Numbered from the stretch's first letter, positions 22,740-34,215 are shown. The stretch: DNA of 64,000 nucleotides from Echinarachnius parma (GCA_037951105.1 JBAMJV010009710.1:90863-154862), one strand, 5' to 3'. Numbers and translations: made by a program. The notes: generated by a model not told the origin, from the sequence alone.

Positions 22740-23020
22740 TACCCATCAGGTAGAAACAAAATCGTGATATTCAATCAACCAGAGCTATTATAATGAACTG
22801 TCTTCACCCTTTTCTGATTATTTCTGATTAAAATGTACCTCATATGAAGACATAAAGGACACGGTCTTATCCCATAAATCACATCAAGTCAACTTAATCT
22901 ATTTGACAGTCATGTTACAATTCGTGGAAAAAAATCGTGATATTCAGTCAACTTGAACAATTGTGATTGCAAAGGACACGGTCTTTTCCCATGAATTCCA
23001 TCAAGTCAATGAATATTCTT
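22740..23020. repeat. Two diverged units containing GGACACGGTCTTNTCCCAT
   Basis: AATCGTGATATTCA(A/G)TCAAC at about 22761 and 22935 is each followed by AAAGGACACGGTCTT(A/T)TCCCAT (22855, 22973). A third copy of the latter phrase is at 26966. Non-coding, old dispersed repeat. Confidence 0.6.
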
Positions 23021-23021
23021 G

Positions 23022-23569
23022 TTAAAGGGGTAGTTTAGTTTTGGTAGAGAGGGCGCTGCACATCACAATTTTTTTGTGAGGTAATGAAAAACTGAGTGTC
23101 GAATTACAGAGAACATGTAATTTTAATGGCAGAATAAACTTTATTTGGTCAAAATCGACCCAGAATCGGCTGAAATATCAATAAATATATCTGATCTTAT
23201 AATTATTTGGGGCCCAAATAATTAGATGATTTTTTTCAAAAAATTAAAAAAATGCTTGCACTTTTTTCAAAACTTTTCAAAAGCGTTTTTTAAATAGTTG
23301 TTGATGATCCCTCTATTTAATCATTATTTCAATGAAACATCATATTTATGCATAATTTTGTATGGAAAATGGTTGAAACTAATGTCTTTTTAAAAAGCGC
23401 CCTCTTGTGTTTTAATGGCTCTTTTTGAACGATAACGGGCTTTTTACTTAGTCGTTTGTAATGTTGTATACCTTTCGAGCATGGTGGAGTTATAACTATT
23501 AGTTTATAATGTTACTGTCCAGGTTTGGTTACTAAAGTTCAGCCTTACCAAAACTGTACTACCCTTTAA
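23022..23569 (-). mobile_element. MITE family A, copy 7 (full length, TTAA-flanked)
   Basis: TTAA at 23022 and 23566; AAGGGGTAGTTTAGTTTTGG at the left and GTACTACCCTTTAA at the right. Closest to copies 3, 8 and 10 (shares TTATTTGGGGCCCAAATAAT). Confidence 0.9.
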
Positions 23570-23633
23570 GGTTCTTGTTCTCTTCAACAACACTCAGGTA
23601 GGACACAGTGTGTGTCGGACACACATTGTGATA

Positions 23634-24084
23634 TTAAAGGCATATATGCGTGGGTTATAAAGGGTAGTCAGCAAATTCCAACTCGACTCTACCGTAATCT
23701 CTCGAGGTAAACTCACGATATGTGTTGGATCGATCGAAGAGCGGTGCTTCGAAATATCTGAACACGGGCCTTCTTATGAAATTGCATGCAGCAAGAATTT
23801 CTCACGCTGTCACATAAGCTCATCAAACAGCGGCGCTTTGAAGTATTTGTGGTTAAGCGTGTTACGTGATATTTTCGCTCGTAAACATCTCTGATGGATT
23901 TCCATTCGACTAGTACAAACATTCCGAACGCGACTATTTTTTATGCATTTTTTACTCGGGTATTCGGAAGTGGGGACAGTTTGAGATCGCTACTTATAAC
24001 TGAGTCAATGGGGATTACGTACCGTGCGTAAAAGTGCGCAAGATGGATCCACGCGTCTAATAACCCACGCATATATGCCTTTAA
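23634..24084. mobile_element. MITE family C (TTAA-flanked)
   Basis: Terminal repeats AAGGCATATATGCGTGGGTT, inverted at the right end (24055-24080), flanked by TTAA at both sides. Internal sequence has no match elsewhere in the window and no coding content. Its right TTAA also serves as the left TTAA of the next element. Confidence 0.85.
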
Positions 24085-25127
24085 AGGGATCTAGTAACTG
24101 TGTTGACATGTCCAACTCATTGCACTGACTATGAACAAGATTATGAATATCCAGTGGATAGTTTAACATCTGAACAATTGTCAATATCTTTTTAGCGAAA
24201 GGGAAATTCGTAAAACCAAAACCTGTCCCGTGCTTATATTGTTAAGCACGGGACAGGTACCTAGCTGACATGATGAAACCATACACACCGGGCCGTAACC
24301 TCCGCTCCAGCAACCAACTCTTACTAGATGTCCCCAAATGTAACACCTCGTTTTATGGCTCTAGATCCTTTCAATATGCTGTCCCCAACCTGTGGAATAA
24401 ACTCCCCCTTGCTATTCGACAATCCACATCCCTTGGTCAATTTAAATCCTCACTGAAAACCCACCTCTTTCGCTCTGTGTAAAATTAAGACAGTACCCAA
24501 TGTATATTGTAATGTTTGCTTGCATGTATGTTCTGTTTTAGATGTAAGCATTTGTAATTTAATTTGTTTCAAGACTTAAGTATTGAATTGTAAATTATGT
24601 ACCATGTGTAAAGCGCGTAGAGAATATATATATATTATTACGCGCTATAGAAGCAATGTCTTATTATTATTATCATTATTAATACGAATACAACAATGTT
24701 GAGGGAACCGCTAGAATTGGATTTTTAGGATTTGGACAATGTTACTAGATTTTAAAGTGACTTGAATAGTAACATTGTCCAAATCCTTAAAATCCAATTA
24801 GATTTCTAGCGGTTCCCTCATACCTTGTTTCATTCGTATTAACAATAAAAGCATGGGACAGGTTTCTGTTTTTCAAATTTCCATTTCGTTCAAAAGATAT
24901 TTACGATTAAAGTGTTCGGATATGAAATTATCCACGGGACCTTTTCTGCCGTGTACAAAGTGCAATGAGTAAGTGAATATCACTTTGCATTTTTGCTCAT
25001 TTCTCTGCCAAATAACATCCAATTTTCACACATTACTTTCTGGACATATCAGATCACACCAATACACATTTTATTAACCACACATCACTTTTTGCACTTG
25101 TCAACAAAGTCACTAGAATCCCTTTAA
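24081..25127. mobile_element. MITE family D, interrupted by a LINE tail
   Basis: Left AAGGGATCTAGTAACTGTG and right, reverse-complemented, AAGGGATTCTAGTGACTTTG, both at TTAA. The arms also share ACCTGTCCC(G/A)TGCTT and ATCCAGTGGATA/TATCCACGGGA motifs. An internal hairpin (24690-24840) pairs GAGGGAACCGCTAGAA and GGACAATGTTACTA with their complements. Relatives: 27465-27870, 34903-35199, 42830-42955. Confidence 0.8.
24258..24690 (+). mobile_element. 3' tail of an L2/CR1-like LINE
   Basis: The frame 24258-24482 reads YLADMMKPYTPGRNLRSSNQ, then YGSRSFQYAVPNLWNKLPLA and FKSSLKTHLFRSV, ending in TAA. This is the extreme C-terminus of the RT protein of L2/CR1-type LINEs, where PYTPxRxLRSS, RSFxxxxPxLWNxLP and FKxxLKTHLF are standard. 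The 3' UTR ends in GCGCTATAGAAGCAATGTC followed by (TTA/ATT)n, also typical of that group. Severe 5' truncation; the remaining 75 codons are intact. It sits inside MITE family D. Confidence 0.9.
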
Positions 25128-25182
25128 CAATGAAATGTCATCACCCTTCACTGAGTGTATGTACCTCACGAAGGACACGTCT

Positions 25183-25812
25183 AAAGGGGCCGTCACAAAT
25201 CACAAACGGAGCCCGCCCGACTTCTCTGCGAGCTCAAAAGGGCATTTTCGCCAGGACTACGGCCGGTGTTCGCGCGAATACTGCGGGCTCCGCCCGTTTT
25301 TTAGGGTTCGGCCGACGTCCGCAGGGCACCGAAACCTGCTCCCAAATCAGCGATTTTTAATCGCCGAATTTTGAGGTCGCAGAGCTCGTAAACAGGTCGC
25401 CCGTAGATCGCCCGTAGATCGCTCGGGCATCGGCAAACATTAGGTCGATATTCGGGCGACAATCCGAAAACTTTAGACCATTTTAGGCTTTAAAATTCGG
25501 ACGGACACGGCAGAGCTGCACGACTGCCGCACGGCCTCCTTGCGATACTTGACCGACCTACTCCCGTATCCCGCGCGACTTGTACAAAGTCGGGCGTGCT
25601 TCGAGCGCGATCCGTGCTGGTGCCGGGCTGCCGTCGGTCGGCCGTCGGGCGGCTTCTACGGGCCCCGGTCGATTTATAATCACTTATGTTCAACGGGCGC
25701 CTCCCGAGCCCCGTCCAATATGTGACAGCGTAGATGTCAAGCGAACAATACGGCGACTCTCGGGCGATCTACAAATTCGGCCGGAGTCCGTTTGATTTGT
25801 GAAGCAGGCTTT
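25183..25812. mobile_element. GC-rich, CpG-rich inverted-repeat element
   Basis: Ends AAAGGGGCCGTCACAAATCA and, reverse-complemented, AAAGCCTGCTTCACAAATCA, continuing AAACGGA(G/C). The interior is about 60% GC and dense in CpG and in CGGGCG/TCGGGC/GATCGCCCG words, unlike the AT-rich surroundings. Several overlapping frames are open simply because of composition and show no protein family. Likely a non-autonomous DNA transposon. Confidence 0.7.
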
Positions 25813-25827
25813 ATACCACGAATCATG

Positions 25828-26687
25828 TTAAAGTGACACAGGTAAAGTGTCTAACTCCACGAAAAATACTTGGAGCTTCCTCGTTTCTCTTCTGCCGTGT
25901 TGTTTAGCTTATGGTAAGAGAAGAATAAAATAGGGTTCTGTTTTTTCAAATGTCCCTTTAGTATGAAGATAATTATCATTGAAAATCATTATATCAAAAG
26001 CGTTAGCTAAGGGTATTGATAAAAAGTACAATTGACGTCGCTGAATACGTCCCGCCAGCGCGCGTGTGAAATTTTCCCGACCCACTGCACAGTAAAAAAA
26101 AATTAACAACTTTTTAAACAACCAAAAACGCTGTTTAAGCCGGTCCCTCTAACAACGTTGTTTAAAATTTTGAACAACCAAGATGTTGGTTGTTCAAAAT
26201 TCTAAACAATGTTGTCAGAGGGACCGGCTTAAGCAGCATTTTTGGCTTTTTAAGCCGGTCCCTCTAACAACATTGTTTAAAATTTTGAACAAGATCTTGG
26301 TTGTTCAAAATTTGAAACAACGTTGTTAGAGGGACCGGCTTAAACAGCGTTTTTGGTTGTTTAAAAAGTTGTTAAATTTTTTTTTACTGTCTTTGAGCCT
26401 ACCGTGCGCAAATTCCATGAATTCCGTACGTCTGTAGCTGTATACACGGGTGCGGATATCGTCAAGATCAAACGGATGATTATCACTGCAACAAATCTAC
26501 AACAGACCATCAGTATTCGGTGATAAAATATGAACTCAATATTCGTTTTTTCACTAGGTTAACAGTGTTCGTTTTCTTATAAACTTTCACAAATCTTTCA
26601 ATTCTATTTTACAATGATATTGATATAGGATTGAAGTCTCAAATGTCAGTTTGTGCAATATCTGACACTTTACACGGATCACTTTAA
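25828..26687. mobile_element. MITE family B, copy 1 (contains a nested MITE)
   Basis: TTAA at 25828 and 26684, left AAGTGACACAGGTAAAGTG and right GACACTTTACACGGATCACTT. Matches copy 2 at 46079-46478 in opposite orientation: CATTTGAGACTTCAATCCTA and ATTTTATTATTCTCTTACCA of copy 2 are present here as complements. Enlarged by the insertion at 26089-26390. Confidence 0.85.
26089..26390. mobile_element. Double-palindrome MITE nested in MITE B
   Basis: Outer ends ACAGTAAAAAAAAATTAACA and its inverse pair for about 90 bp (CTTTTTAAACAACCAAAAAC, GCTGTTTAAGCCGGTCCCTC). The interior consists of two successive palindromes (about 26140-26235 and 26258-26342), each flanked by AAGCCGGTCCCTCTAACAAC and its complement, so four copies of that phrase alternate in orientation. 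Confidence 0.9.
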
Positions 26688-26736
26688 GTCAGTTAATGAA
26701 TTTAAAATTCGCGTTAAGTTTCCCTTTCTCTTCAGC

Positions 26737-26942
26737 ATTAAGCCCGGCGCAGACAGAGTGGACTCGACCCGATCCGAATAGTTTTCAGTCGGATCTGCTC
26801 TGTGTGCGTTGTCTCACGACTCCGATTTTGCAGTCGGAAGCCAATAGGGCTGGATTCGGCCGCAACTGAATCGGCAGACTGTGGATTTCAGTCGGGTTGG
26901 GTCAAATCGGGTCGTGTCGGCTCTGTCTGCGCCGGGCTTTAC
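26737..26942. mobile_element. MITE family F, copy 1
   Basis: Inverted ends AAGCCCGGCGCAGACAGAG and CTGTCTGCGCCGGGCTT, with subterminal GACTCGACCCGATCCGA. Other copies: 28300-28527, 28572-28775 and 35424-35651. About 205-230 bp, non-coding. Confidence 0.9.
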
Positions 26943-27009
26943 CCAGGTTGGAAAAAAATTGTGATAGGCATTGTAGGACACGGTCTTATCCCATGAACCA
27001 CATTAATAG

Positions 27010-27390
27010 TCACTTAATAAATTGGATTCTGGATAGAAAAGCCTTTGGGGCGTAAACAATATAGGGCGAATCACCCCCCTCCCTCGTTTGATGACCAATT
27101 ATGTCTGCCATGTCACATGCGCCGTGGTGCATTTTGTACACATGTACATTATGTACATTATACTTTACACCCTCCTCACGTTAAGTCATTAATAAACATA
27201 AATTGGATTCTAGATAGGAAAGCCGTTGAGGCGTAAACAACATAGTGCGAATCACCCCCCCCCCCCCCCCCCCTTTGATGACCAATTGCATGTCCACTTT
27301 GTCACATGCTGGTGCGTTTTGTACCCATGTGTGTACATTACATAACCCCTTCCTCACGTTTAGTTAATTAATTGGATTCCCTAGATTGAA
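27010..27390 (+). repeat. Tandem repeat, ~175-bp unit, just over two copies
   Basis: ATTGGATTCT recurs at 27021, 27202 and 27371. Each full unit has GCGTAAACAA(T/C)ATAG, GCGAATCACCCCCC, TTTGATGACCAATT and a (GTACAT)n-like stretch. The C tract varies between units. Confidence 0.85.
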
Positions 27391-27464
27391 AGTGGATAGC
27401 CACCGAAGCGGATCCAGCATGGGGTGAAACTGGCGTACCTCCTTCCCAACACCCCCGCTAAAAG

Positions 27465-27870
27465 GGATCTGGTGACTTTGTTGAAATGCGCAAAAACTGA
27501 TGAATATTGATGAAAATAAAATGTTTGATAAAGTTGTTTGATCTGATATAGTGTCCACTGAGTGATGGGTGAACATTCCACGGTAGATAAATGTCATTAT
27601 ATTACCGAGTAATGAGCGAATACCGTATGCAAAGTGGCATTTTACTAACTATATACATTTCCTTTGTACGCTGTCCTAATTATCCACTAGTTGACCTTTA
27701 ATCCGAACACTTCCATCATAAATATGTTTATGACGAAACAAGAGAAATGTGAAAACCAAAACTGAGCTGCTCCATGTTTCTACTGGTAATGCGGATACAA
27801 CACGATATGGGAGAATCACTATAGAGTTCTGATTAAGTTTTGTGGATTTGGAAAATGTTATTACTACATC
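27465..27870 (-). mobile_element. MITE family D relative (degenerate)
   Basis: AAAGGGATCTGGTGACTTTG at the left; the right part in reverse complement (TAACATTTTCCAAATCCACA) matches 34920-34945. Internal indels are many and the ends are not clean. Confidence 0.55.
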
Positions 27871-27873
27871 CCT

Positions 27874-28117
27874 CAGTGGTGGATCCAGCATGGGGTGAAA
27901 CTGATGTACGACCCCCCCCCCCCCCCCCCACCCCCCTCCCCCCTCCACACACACACCCCCGCTTATGACAAATTGTGAAAATCACAGCGATCACTAAAAC
28001 TAGTATGACACACACTGCATAGTGCCTTCGGTATCCCGATTTACAACCGACACTACCCCACCCTGGCGTTTCAACATCCACTACACCCCACCCTCTGTTA
28101 GTTCTGGATTCACCACT
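27874..28117. mobile_element. hAT-like MITE
   Basis: Left end CAGTGGTGGATCCAGCATG; right end, reverse-complemented, AGTGGTGAATCCAGAACT. Contains an 18-C tract. GGATCCAGCATGGGGTGAAA also occurs at 27409, indicating another partial copy. Confidence 0.6.
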
Positions 28118-28299
28118 TGAAGATAATGAGTGACCACATTACTTTAAATGGAAGAGGATACAGTCTAGCGGTATATTAAAGTATTTAATCAAATTTTCCC
28201 TCACTCAAAGATAACAAGATGCATCGTGCGGTCTAAACCAACTTCGCATTAGCCATAGCGGAGGAGAAGCATATCCAGATATTCAGGGTCTACTCTAAT

Positions 28300-28527
28300 G
28301 CCCGGCGCAGACAGAGCCGACTCGACCCGATCCGACTGGATTTCAGCCTGATTAACTCAGTATGTGATGCCTCAGGACTCCAGCTTTGCCAGTCAAGTGC
28401 CAGTCGGAGGTCATTCGAGGCCGATTCAACATGTTGAATCGGCTCTGACTGAGCGAAATCGACTCTAGCCTGACTAAAAAAAAAAAAGTCGGATCGGGTC
28501 GAGTCGGCTCTGTCTGCGCCGGGCTTA
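28300..28527. mobile_element. MITE family F, copy 2
   Basis: GCCCGGCGCAGACAGAGCCG at the left and the inverse at 28508-28527. Internal GAGGCCGATTCAACATG lies opposite GACTGAGCGAAA, as in copies 3 and 4. Confidence 0.9.
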
Positions 28528-28571
28528 ACGGGTAGGGGTATGATGAAGCGTCCGATGAGCCCCCGATTCCC

Positions 28572-28775
28572 TACACACAGAGCCGACTCGACCCGATCCA
28601 GCTGGTTTTCAGTCGGATGAGCTCAGTGTGTGTTGTCTCAGCCCTCCGATGTTGCCAGTCAGGAGCCAGTCGGATGTAAGTCGAGGCCGATTCAACATGT
28701 CGAATCGGCTCCGACTGAGCGAAACCGAATCTAGCCTGACTGAAAACCAGACGGATCGGGTCGAGTCGGCTCTTA
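28572..28775. mobile_element. MITE family F, copy 3 (ends degraded)
   Basis: Starts CACACAGAGCCGACTCGACC and ends GGGTCGAGTCGGCTCT. The outer AAGCCCGGCGC is lost. It lies only 45 bp from copy 2 in the same orientation. Confidence 0.85.
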
Positions 28776-28799
28776 TCTAAACCAACATTTAAAATGGTA

Positions 28800-28965
28800 C
28801 TACGTCCCTTTTTTCGGGGGGTGGGGTTAAGCGAATTATTGGGGGCACCCTATGTATTTCTTGATTTTGTTTAGGAAGTTACCCTTATGTTTGTCATTTT
28901 TTGTACTAAATTATTGGGGGCGTACCCCCGTTACCCCCCCCCCCCCCCCTACAGATGACCTCAAT
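28800..28965. repeat. G/C-tract segment resembling the 21.9 kb hAT-like MITE
   Basis: ATTATTGGGGGCACCC, a T-rich middle and AAATTATTGGGGGCGTACCC followed by a 16-C tract and TACAG; same order as 21900-22080. Clear termini are missing. Confidence 0.5.
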
Positions 28966-29234
28966 ATGTAATATCACCATGTTGTTTCTATTTTCCGCAT
29001 GCGTTTGGTTGTACAATAATATTTATCTTATGGGTCAACTATCGCCCCATCCCATCGTTCTTTTGTTTAGGGTATACGCCATTGCATTAGCGGTGCCGCT
29101 GAAGATGATGCATCGTTCACCTCCAGGCAAAGATAACCGACCTTTTATTCACCTCAAAATAAAAAGCATTATTAACATACCCCGCTGCATACATTCACAC
29201 TGCAGTCACGTTTGACCCCGCATCTCGTGTGCAG

Positions 29235-29644
29235 TTAAAGGGGACCACCAGGCAAAGAACAACACATTATTATATGTTTGGTTTGTGTAATTCATAAACA
29301 AAGCAATTCATGTACACCACTTACGGAACCACTACTATTTCCCGGTTCCATACGGGCCAACCATTTGCGAGTGCGCCAATGCTATTCACGCGTACGTTTG
29401 TAGACAATAGATTCCCGGGTGATTCGTTCGCTCTGCACACATTAGTCTTCGCAATTCAGACCGCATGAACGCATGCTTTAGAATAGTGATGCGTTTTCCA
29501 ATTATATATTTTTGTTCTGGAAACATATTTTTGTGAACTTGTTGATGGATTATTTCCATTATTAATGATACCCAAGAGGAAATATACTGCTAGACCTATC
29601 AGTAACAGTATAGGCGAAAATGCCAGCGTTTGGCTCCCCTTTAA
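29235..29644. mobile_element. MITE family E (TTAA-flanked)
   Basis: TTAAAGGGGACCACCAGGCA at the left and, reverse-complemented, TTAAAGGGGAGCCAAACGCT at the right. About 410 bp with no coding content. Only one copy in the window. Confidence 0.7.
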
Positions 29645-29670
29645 ATGTTATGTCGCCTAGTCTTGGGTAC

Positions 29671-29771
29671 CATGGGCGTCGATCCTTATGTAATACCTAT
29701 TCATCAGCGGGGATGAATGAATAGATCATCCCCCTTGATGAATAGGTATCAATTACAGATCGACACCCATG
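29671..29771. mobile_element. 101-bp hAT-like MITE
   Basis: CATGGGCGTCGATCC and its inverse GATCGACACCCATG, with an inner palindrome ACCTATTCATCA/TGATGAATAGGT. The terminus resembles the CAGGGGCGTCGATC end of the element at 53180-54216. Confidence 0.7.
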
Positions 29772-29799
29772 GGCTACACTATACATACAATAGTTTCAT

Positions 29800-30166
29800 A
29801 ACGCTGCGTCCACACGGATAAGCATGTCAAACTCATATGTCTTGGGCCCTCTTCTATAAACTGACCCAACCCATCCACATAAGCGTTTCAAACTCAGAGT
29901 CTTAGGCATTCGAATATAGACTGACCTAACGCTTCGTCCACATAAGCATATCAAACTCAGAGTATTGGGCACTCTAATATAGGCTGACCTTACGCTGCGT
30001 CCACATAAGCAAGTCAAACACAGAGTCTTAAGCACACTAATATAGGCTGAACTGACTCTGCGTCCACATAAGCATGTTCAACTCAGAGTATTGGGCACTC
30101 TTATATAGGCTGAACTAGAGCGCTGCGTCCACATAAGCATGTCAAACTCAGAGTCTTGGGCACTCT
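29800..30166. repeat. Minisatellite, 63-65-bp unit, six copies
   Basis: TCCACATAAGCA...CAAACTCAGAGT(C/A)TTGGGCACTC recurs with CCACA at about 29809, 29875, 29938, 30001, 30064 and 30129. The - strand frame 29796-30035 is a repeat artefact. Confidence 0.9.
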
Positions 30167-30167
30167 C

Positions 30168-30641
30168 TATAGGTATGAAAAATGGTTGAAACCAATGCCT
30201 TTTTAAAAAGCGCCCTCTTGTGTTTTAATGGCTCTTTTTGAATGATAACAGGCTTTTTACTTAGTCGTTTGTAATTTTGTATACCTTTCGAGCATGGTGG
30301 AGTTATAACAAAATTATGCATGTAATGTTTTATTGATATAGTGATTAAATAGAGAGATCATCAACAACTATTTAAAAAACGCTTTGGAACATTTTTGAAA
30401 AAGTGCAAGCATTTTTAAATTTTTTTCTAAAAATCATCTAATTATTTGGGCCCCAAATAATTATAAGATCAGATATATTTATTGATATTTCAGCCGTTTC
30501 TGGGTCGATTTTGACCAAATAAAGTTTATTCTGCCATTAAAATTGCATGTTCTCTCAAATTCGACACTCAGTTTTTCATTACCTCACAAAAAAATTGTGA
30601 TGTGCAGCGCCCTCTCTACCAAAACTAAACTACCCCTTTAA
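30168..30641. mobile_element. MITE family A, copy 8 (internally inverted)
   Basis: 30168-30314 matches the family in the - orientation (CGCCCTCTTGTGTTTTAATG, GAGCATGGTGGAGTTATAAC), then 30315-30641 matches in the + orientation from the middle to the right end (ACCCCTTTAA). The junction lies at GGAGTTATAAC/AAAATTATGC. This looks like an inversion of the left half with loss of the left end. Confidence 0.85.
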
Positions 30642-32040
30642 ACATGTTAAAAGGTTCGAAATACAGCGATCTGTTACCACAGATCATTCAATTCAACCGC
30701 ATGCGCTGCTTGCGAAAGCTATGCGAGCGCACGTGTGCACGACATCTCCAGCCCAGCGGGGCAGCGCGAACGGGCGGTGAATTTAGGTCAAATCTTGAAT
30801 TGCGGTTCCACCGATATTTATGCATTTAACAATACTTAAGATTCGAATTTTACCGCACAAGCCTTTGTTATTCTAATTCAACACTATTGATCAATTAGTT
30901 TGGCCAATATAGATGTTTTCAGTAACTTTCCCAATACTGTTATTTGGCTTTAACATATGACCCTCCAAAGTAACTAAATACGGTTAAATAAGTAGGTACC
31001 GAAGGCTTAACCAGCTATAATTGATTGTTACTCAGTAAACTGTATATCATGGAACTAAGCTATCGGGGTTTCATGAATATTGGCCCAGGTTAGTATCATG
31101 TTTGCTCACATAGAAGCGTCAAGGAACACTAAACATGTATTTGTATCCCCTTGTGTACTTTATATCGGGACCAATAAGTTCTGCTATGTGTACAGTGATT
31201 GAATCTAAACCCACTCATTTGTTGTGTTTTTTAGACGAAAAACAGCCAAATCAACATTTGAACGGTATCGTACCCGGGAGTAAAGCCTTGTCTAGTGGCG
31301 TTACGTAGCTATTCTTCGCCGTCTGCAGCCAGTTACACATTTCCAACATCCTGAACATAGATCTAACTTACTGTGCGTGCAGAAATCATTCACACCGTCA
31401 CTGTTTTACGAGTAAAAAACTAAATTATTATTCTATCAGCTGTTTGTGTGAGATGTTTTAGCTCAGTCATGTTGTCCATTTTAAGAAAATTGTATTTTGT
31501 GTCATTCGGAAAGTCCAAAGCGAAAATACCCCAAAAGCGGCATTTTCAGTTAAGCACGTTTATATTTACACACCAACGCATGCTGCTAGATAGCCACGCC
31601 CTTACACCCGGGTACAGTATTGTGTTAGCCAGTTGTTTTCATAAAATGAGGGACATTGTTCCATATGATACCCGACTATCAAATTACATTCAGATTCCAA
31701 ATTTTAAGTACAATTTTCTCGCTCCACAATTATGTATATCGGTCAAATACGAAATTGCCCCATTTCAAAAAGAAATATTAAAAGTTACTTATTATTTCAT
31801 ATAGTTGCACCCAATAACAACAATTCATAACTTGCCATTTCCCCGTTTTGTACGTTGCAGTTTGTCATGTTTGTGATTGCTTATCTTGTTTTGTTTTTTG
31901 GCTTTTTTGGTCTTTGCAATCAATTTCGATATAATTATATATTGAATTTATATTTCTTAGGATACACCTTTGATAGGCCATATTGGCCTCTGTGTGGAAA
32001 TAAAATGAAATGAATTGAATTAAATTGTTATAAATCTAGA
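30642..32040. other. Unassigned 1.4 kb, ending in a LINE/SINE-like tail
   Basis: No recognised gene. The + strand frame 31448-31804 (118 codons) has no similarity I can name and no splice or start context; I do not call it. The end, CCTTTGATAGGCCATATTGG to AATAAAATGAAATGAATTGA (31969-32030), looks like the 3' terminus of a retroposon with a (GAAAT/GAATT)n tail. Confidence 0.45.
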
Positions 32041-32127
32041 ACACACATTGTTTCTTGCTTTAACTTTGTATACCTGACAGAAAGAAGAAAGAACATGATA
32101 TATTGCTTTATATTTGTTTCTAACTAT

Positions 32128-32665
32128 AGAGAGTACAGTTTTGGTCAAACTGAATTTTAGTAACCAAAACCTGCACCATTACATTACAAACTAATAGTTA
32201 TAACTCCACCATGCTCGAAAGGTATAACAAATTACAAACGACTAAGTAAAAAGCCTGTTATCATTCAAAAAGAGCCGTTACAACTCAAGATGGTGCTCTC
32301 TAAAAACTCATGGTTTCAACCATTTTAAAATTGTGCATAATAAAGTTTTGTTAAAAAGATTAAACAGAGAGATCATCAACAACTATTTAAAAACATCTTT
32401 TGTAATTTTTTGAAAAGCGTATATAACCACTTTTTTTTTTCAACAGCTGCTTCAAAATTATTTGATTATTGTGGTACCCCACAATAATTAAAAATGGTTA
32501 TATTTATGGATATTTCAGCCGGCTCTGAACAAATGTTGATGAAATAAAGTTTATTTTGTCATTAAAATTGTATGCTCTTTCGAATTTGACACTCAGTTTT
32601 TCATTACCTGACAACAAAGTAATTCGTACAGCGCCCTCTATACCAAATCTGAACTATCCATTTAA
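32128..32665 (+). mobile_element. MITE family A, copy 9
   Basis: From GAGAGTACAGTTTTGGTC to GAACTATCCATTTAA. All landmarks present, including GGTACCCCACAATAATT in place of the GGGCCCCAAATAATT of other copies. Left TTAA lost. Confidence 0.85.
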
Positions 32666-32799
32666 GTACACCATGTTATGTTCAAATTAGTCTTAGAATA
32701 GTAGTGGCCTTTGGGAACCTAAATCATTATCCGCTATATCGAAAAAAGAGATGCCAATTTTGGAATGTTTGTTTAAATTGGACAAATTTGGAACCTGAC

Positions 32800-33260
32800 C
32801 TATAACAAAAGGTTATAAAAAACTAAGTGTAACATTTGAAGAAAAAGATAAATTTTCAATAGAGAATAAACTTATTGTATCAAAATAGTTCAGAAACAGA
32901 TTGAATCATCCATAAATATGAATATATCTGATATGAATAAATCTCGGGGCCCAACATGTATTCAATAATTTGAAAAAAAATATGTATAAATCCTACAGAT
33001 TTTAAAGACATAACAAAGCGGCTTTGTTTTTGATGGCCTCTCTATTGAGGTAATTATTTTAACCAGACATCACATTCACTTTTGTTTTTAAAAAGAAAAA
33101 AAAGTTGAAACTCTCAGCTCTCTGGAGGGTGCCCCTCGTGTTAACGGCTGCTTTTTGAATGAAAACAACCCCATAATATGGCCGTTTACATGTTTTGTTT
33201 TTCTTCTAACATTCAAGCAGTCACTACAATTCAGTGTGACCAGACATGTACTATCCCTTA
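32800..33260 (-). mobile_element. MITE family A, copy 10 (highly degenerate)
   Basis: Weak but ordered match in the - orientation: AGAATAAACTTATTGTATC, CAGAAACAG(A)TTGAATCATCCATAAA, TCTCGGGGCCCAAC and GTTAACGGCTGCTTTTTGAA. Ends not definable. Confidence 0.6.
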
Positions 33261-34215
33261 AACCAACATGGCTGATATTGGTATCAGTTTTGTTGTTGAA
33301 ATATAAACCATATCTAATGAAACAAATGGTCTCGTCTCTATTGTATGGAAATTATGCCATTCCGTTTAATTTTGGCCATGCCGTATTGGCGTGACCCTTT
33401 GACTTATGATAATACCTATAATTATGAAACCTGAAGTACACCTTGCAACGTTGATTCAACTGCCAGGGATCACCCAAATTAATGCAAGTTGTAAATCGAT
33501 AGAATGACAAAAACATATCGGAAGTCACTGACTTTTAGTACCATTAAAACATGCAAATGGATGGGGAGCGAGGGGCTTCCAATTCTGCCAGAAATTTCTT
33601 TGAGACCAATTCAAAAAATAATGGGAGCCTACTATAGTATGGTGTATGTCAGCTTGGGGTGGTTTCAAACAGATGGAGAATAAATCTTACCTCTAATTCC
33701 GTCAATGAAGATTCGAAGCAGTTGAAGTTGGTTGGTTGCAGGTTACACTCGGAGTGATGCTCTGGGGTGGTCTGGTCTGGTGTGCTTCAGATCGTAGGAA
33801 TGATGAGCCGTCGAATTCGGTATTCTGTTATGGACATTTTCAGGTAAATTTTGGATAGCAGTCATCCCCATGAACCATGAAACATAATATTCTCCAAACA
33901 TAATACAGTCTGTCAATATTCGCATCATATATTTTGTTTGATTGGGGATTAATTCATGATAGCGAAATTGCTCGTTTGGCTTTCTAGGCATGTTGCGGGT
34001 TAACTTGTCCTTCAATACTTTTTCCAAGGTTACTTTCATCGTTATTTGTTTGATTCCGTAATAGGCACGTTATCAGATAAATCAATAATGAATTTGTTTC
34101 AATGAATCCATTTGAACCCATTCAGGACTAACTGATTTGGTTAAAACAAGCATTTCCGGAGACTGCAGTTTGGATAATATCACGGGACTTAAATTTTTGG
34201 TAGAAATTGGCATCG
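33261..34215. other. Unassigned 0.95 kb
   Basis: No transposon ends recognised. The - strand has a 98-codon frame (33743-34039, FRYHELIPNQTKYMMRILTD) and a donor-like GAG|GTAAGA downstream at about 33690 on that strand, but a stop lies between them. Without homology this is not enough to call a gene. Confidence 0.35.

Noticed and set aside
31448-31804. 118-codon + strand frame
   Set aside because: No recognisable family, AT-rich composition like the flanks, no splice context; probably chance.
33743-34039. 98-codon - strand frame that looks protein-like
   Set aside because: Ends before the donor-like GTAAGA downstream, no homology recognised, no supporting exon.
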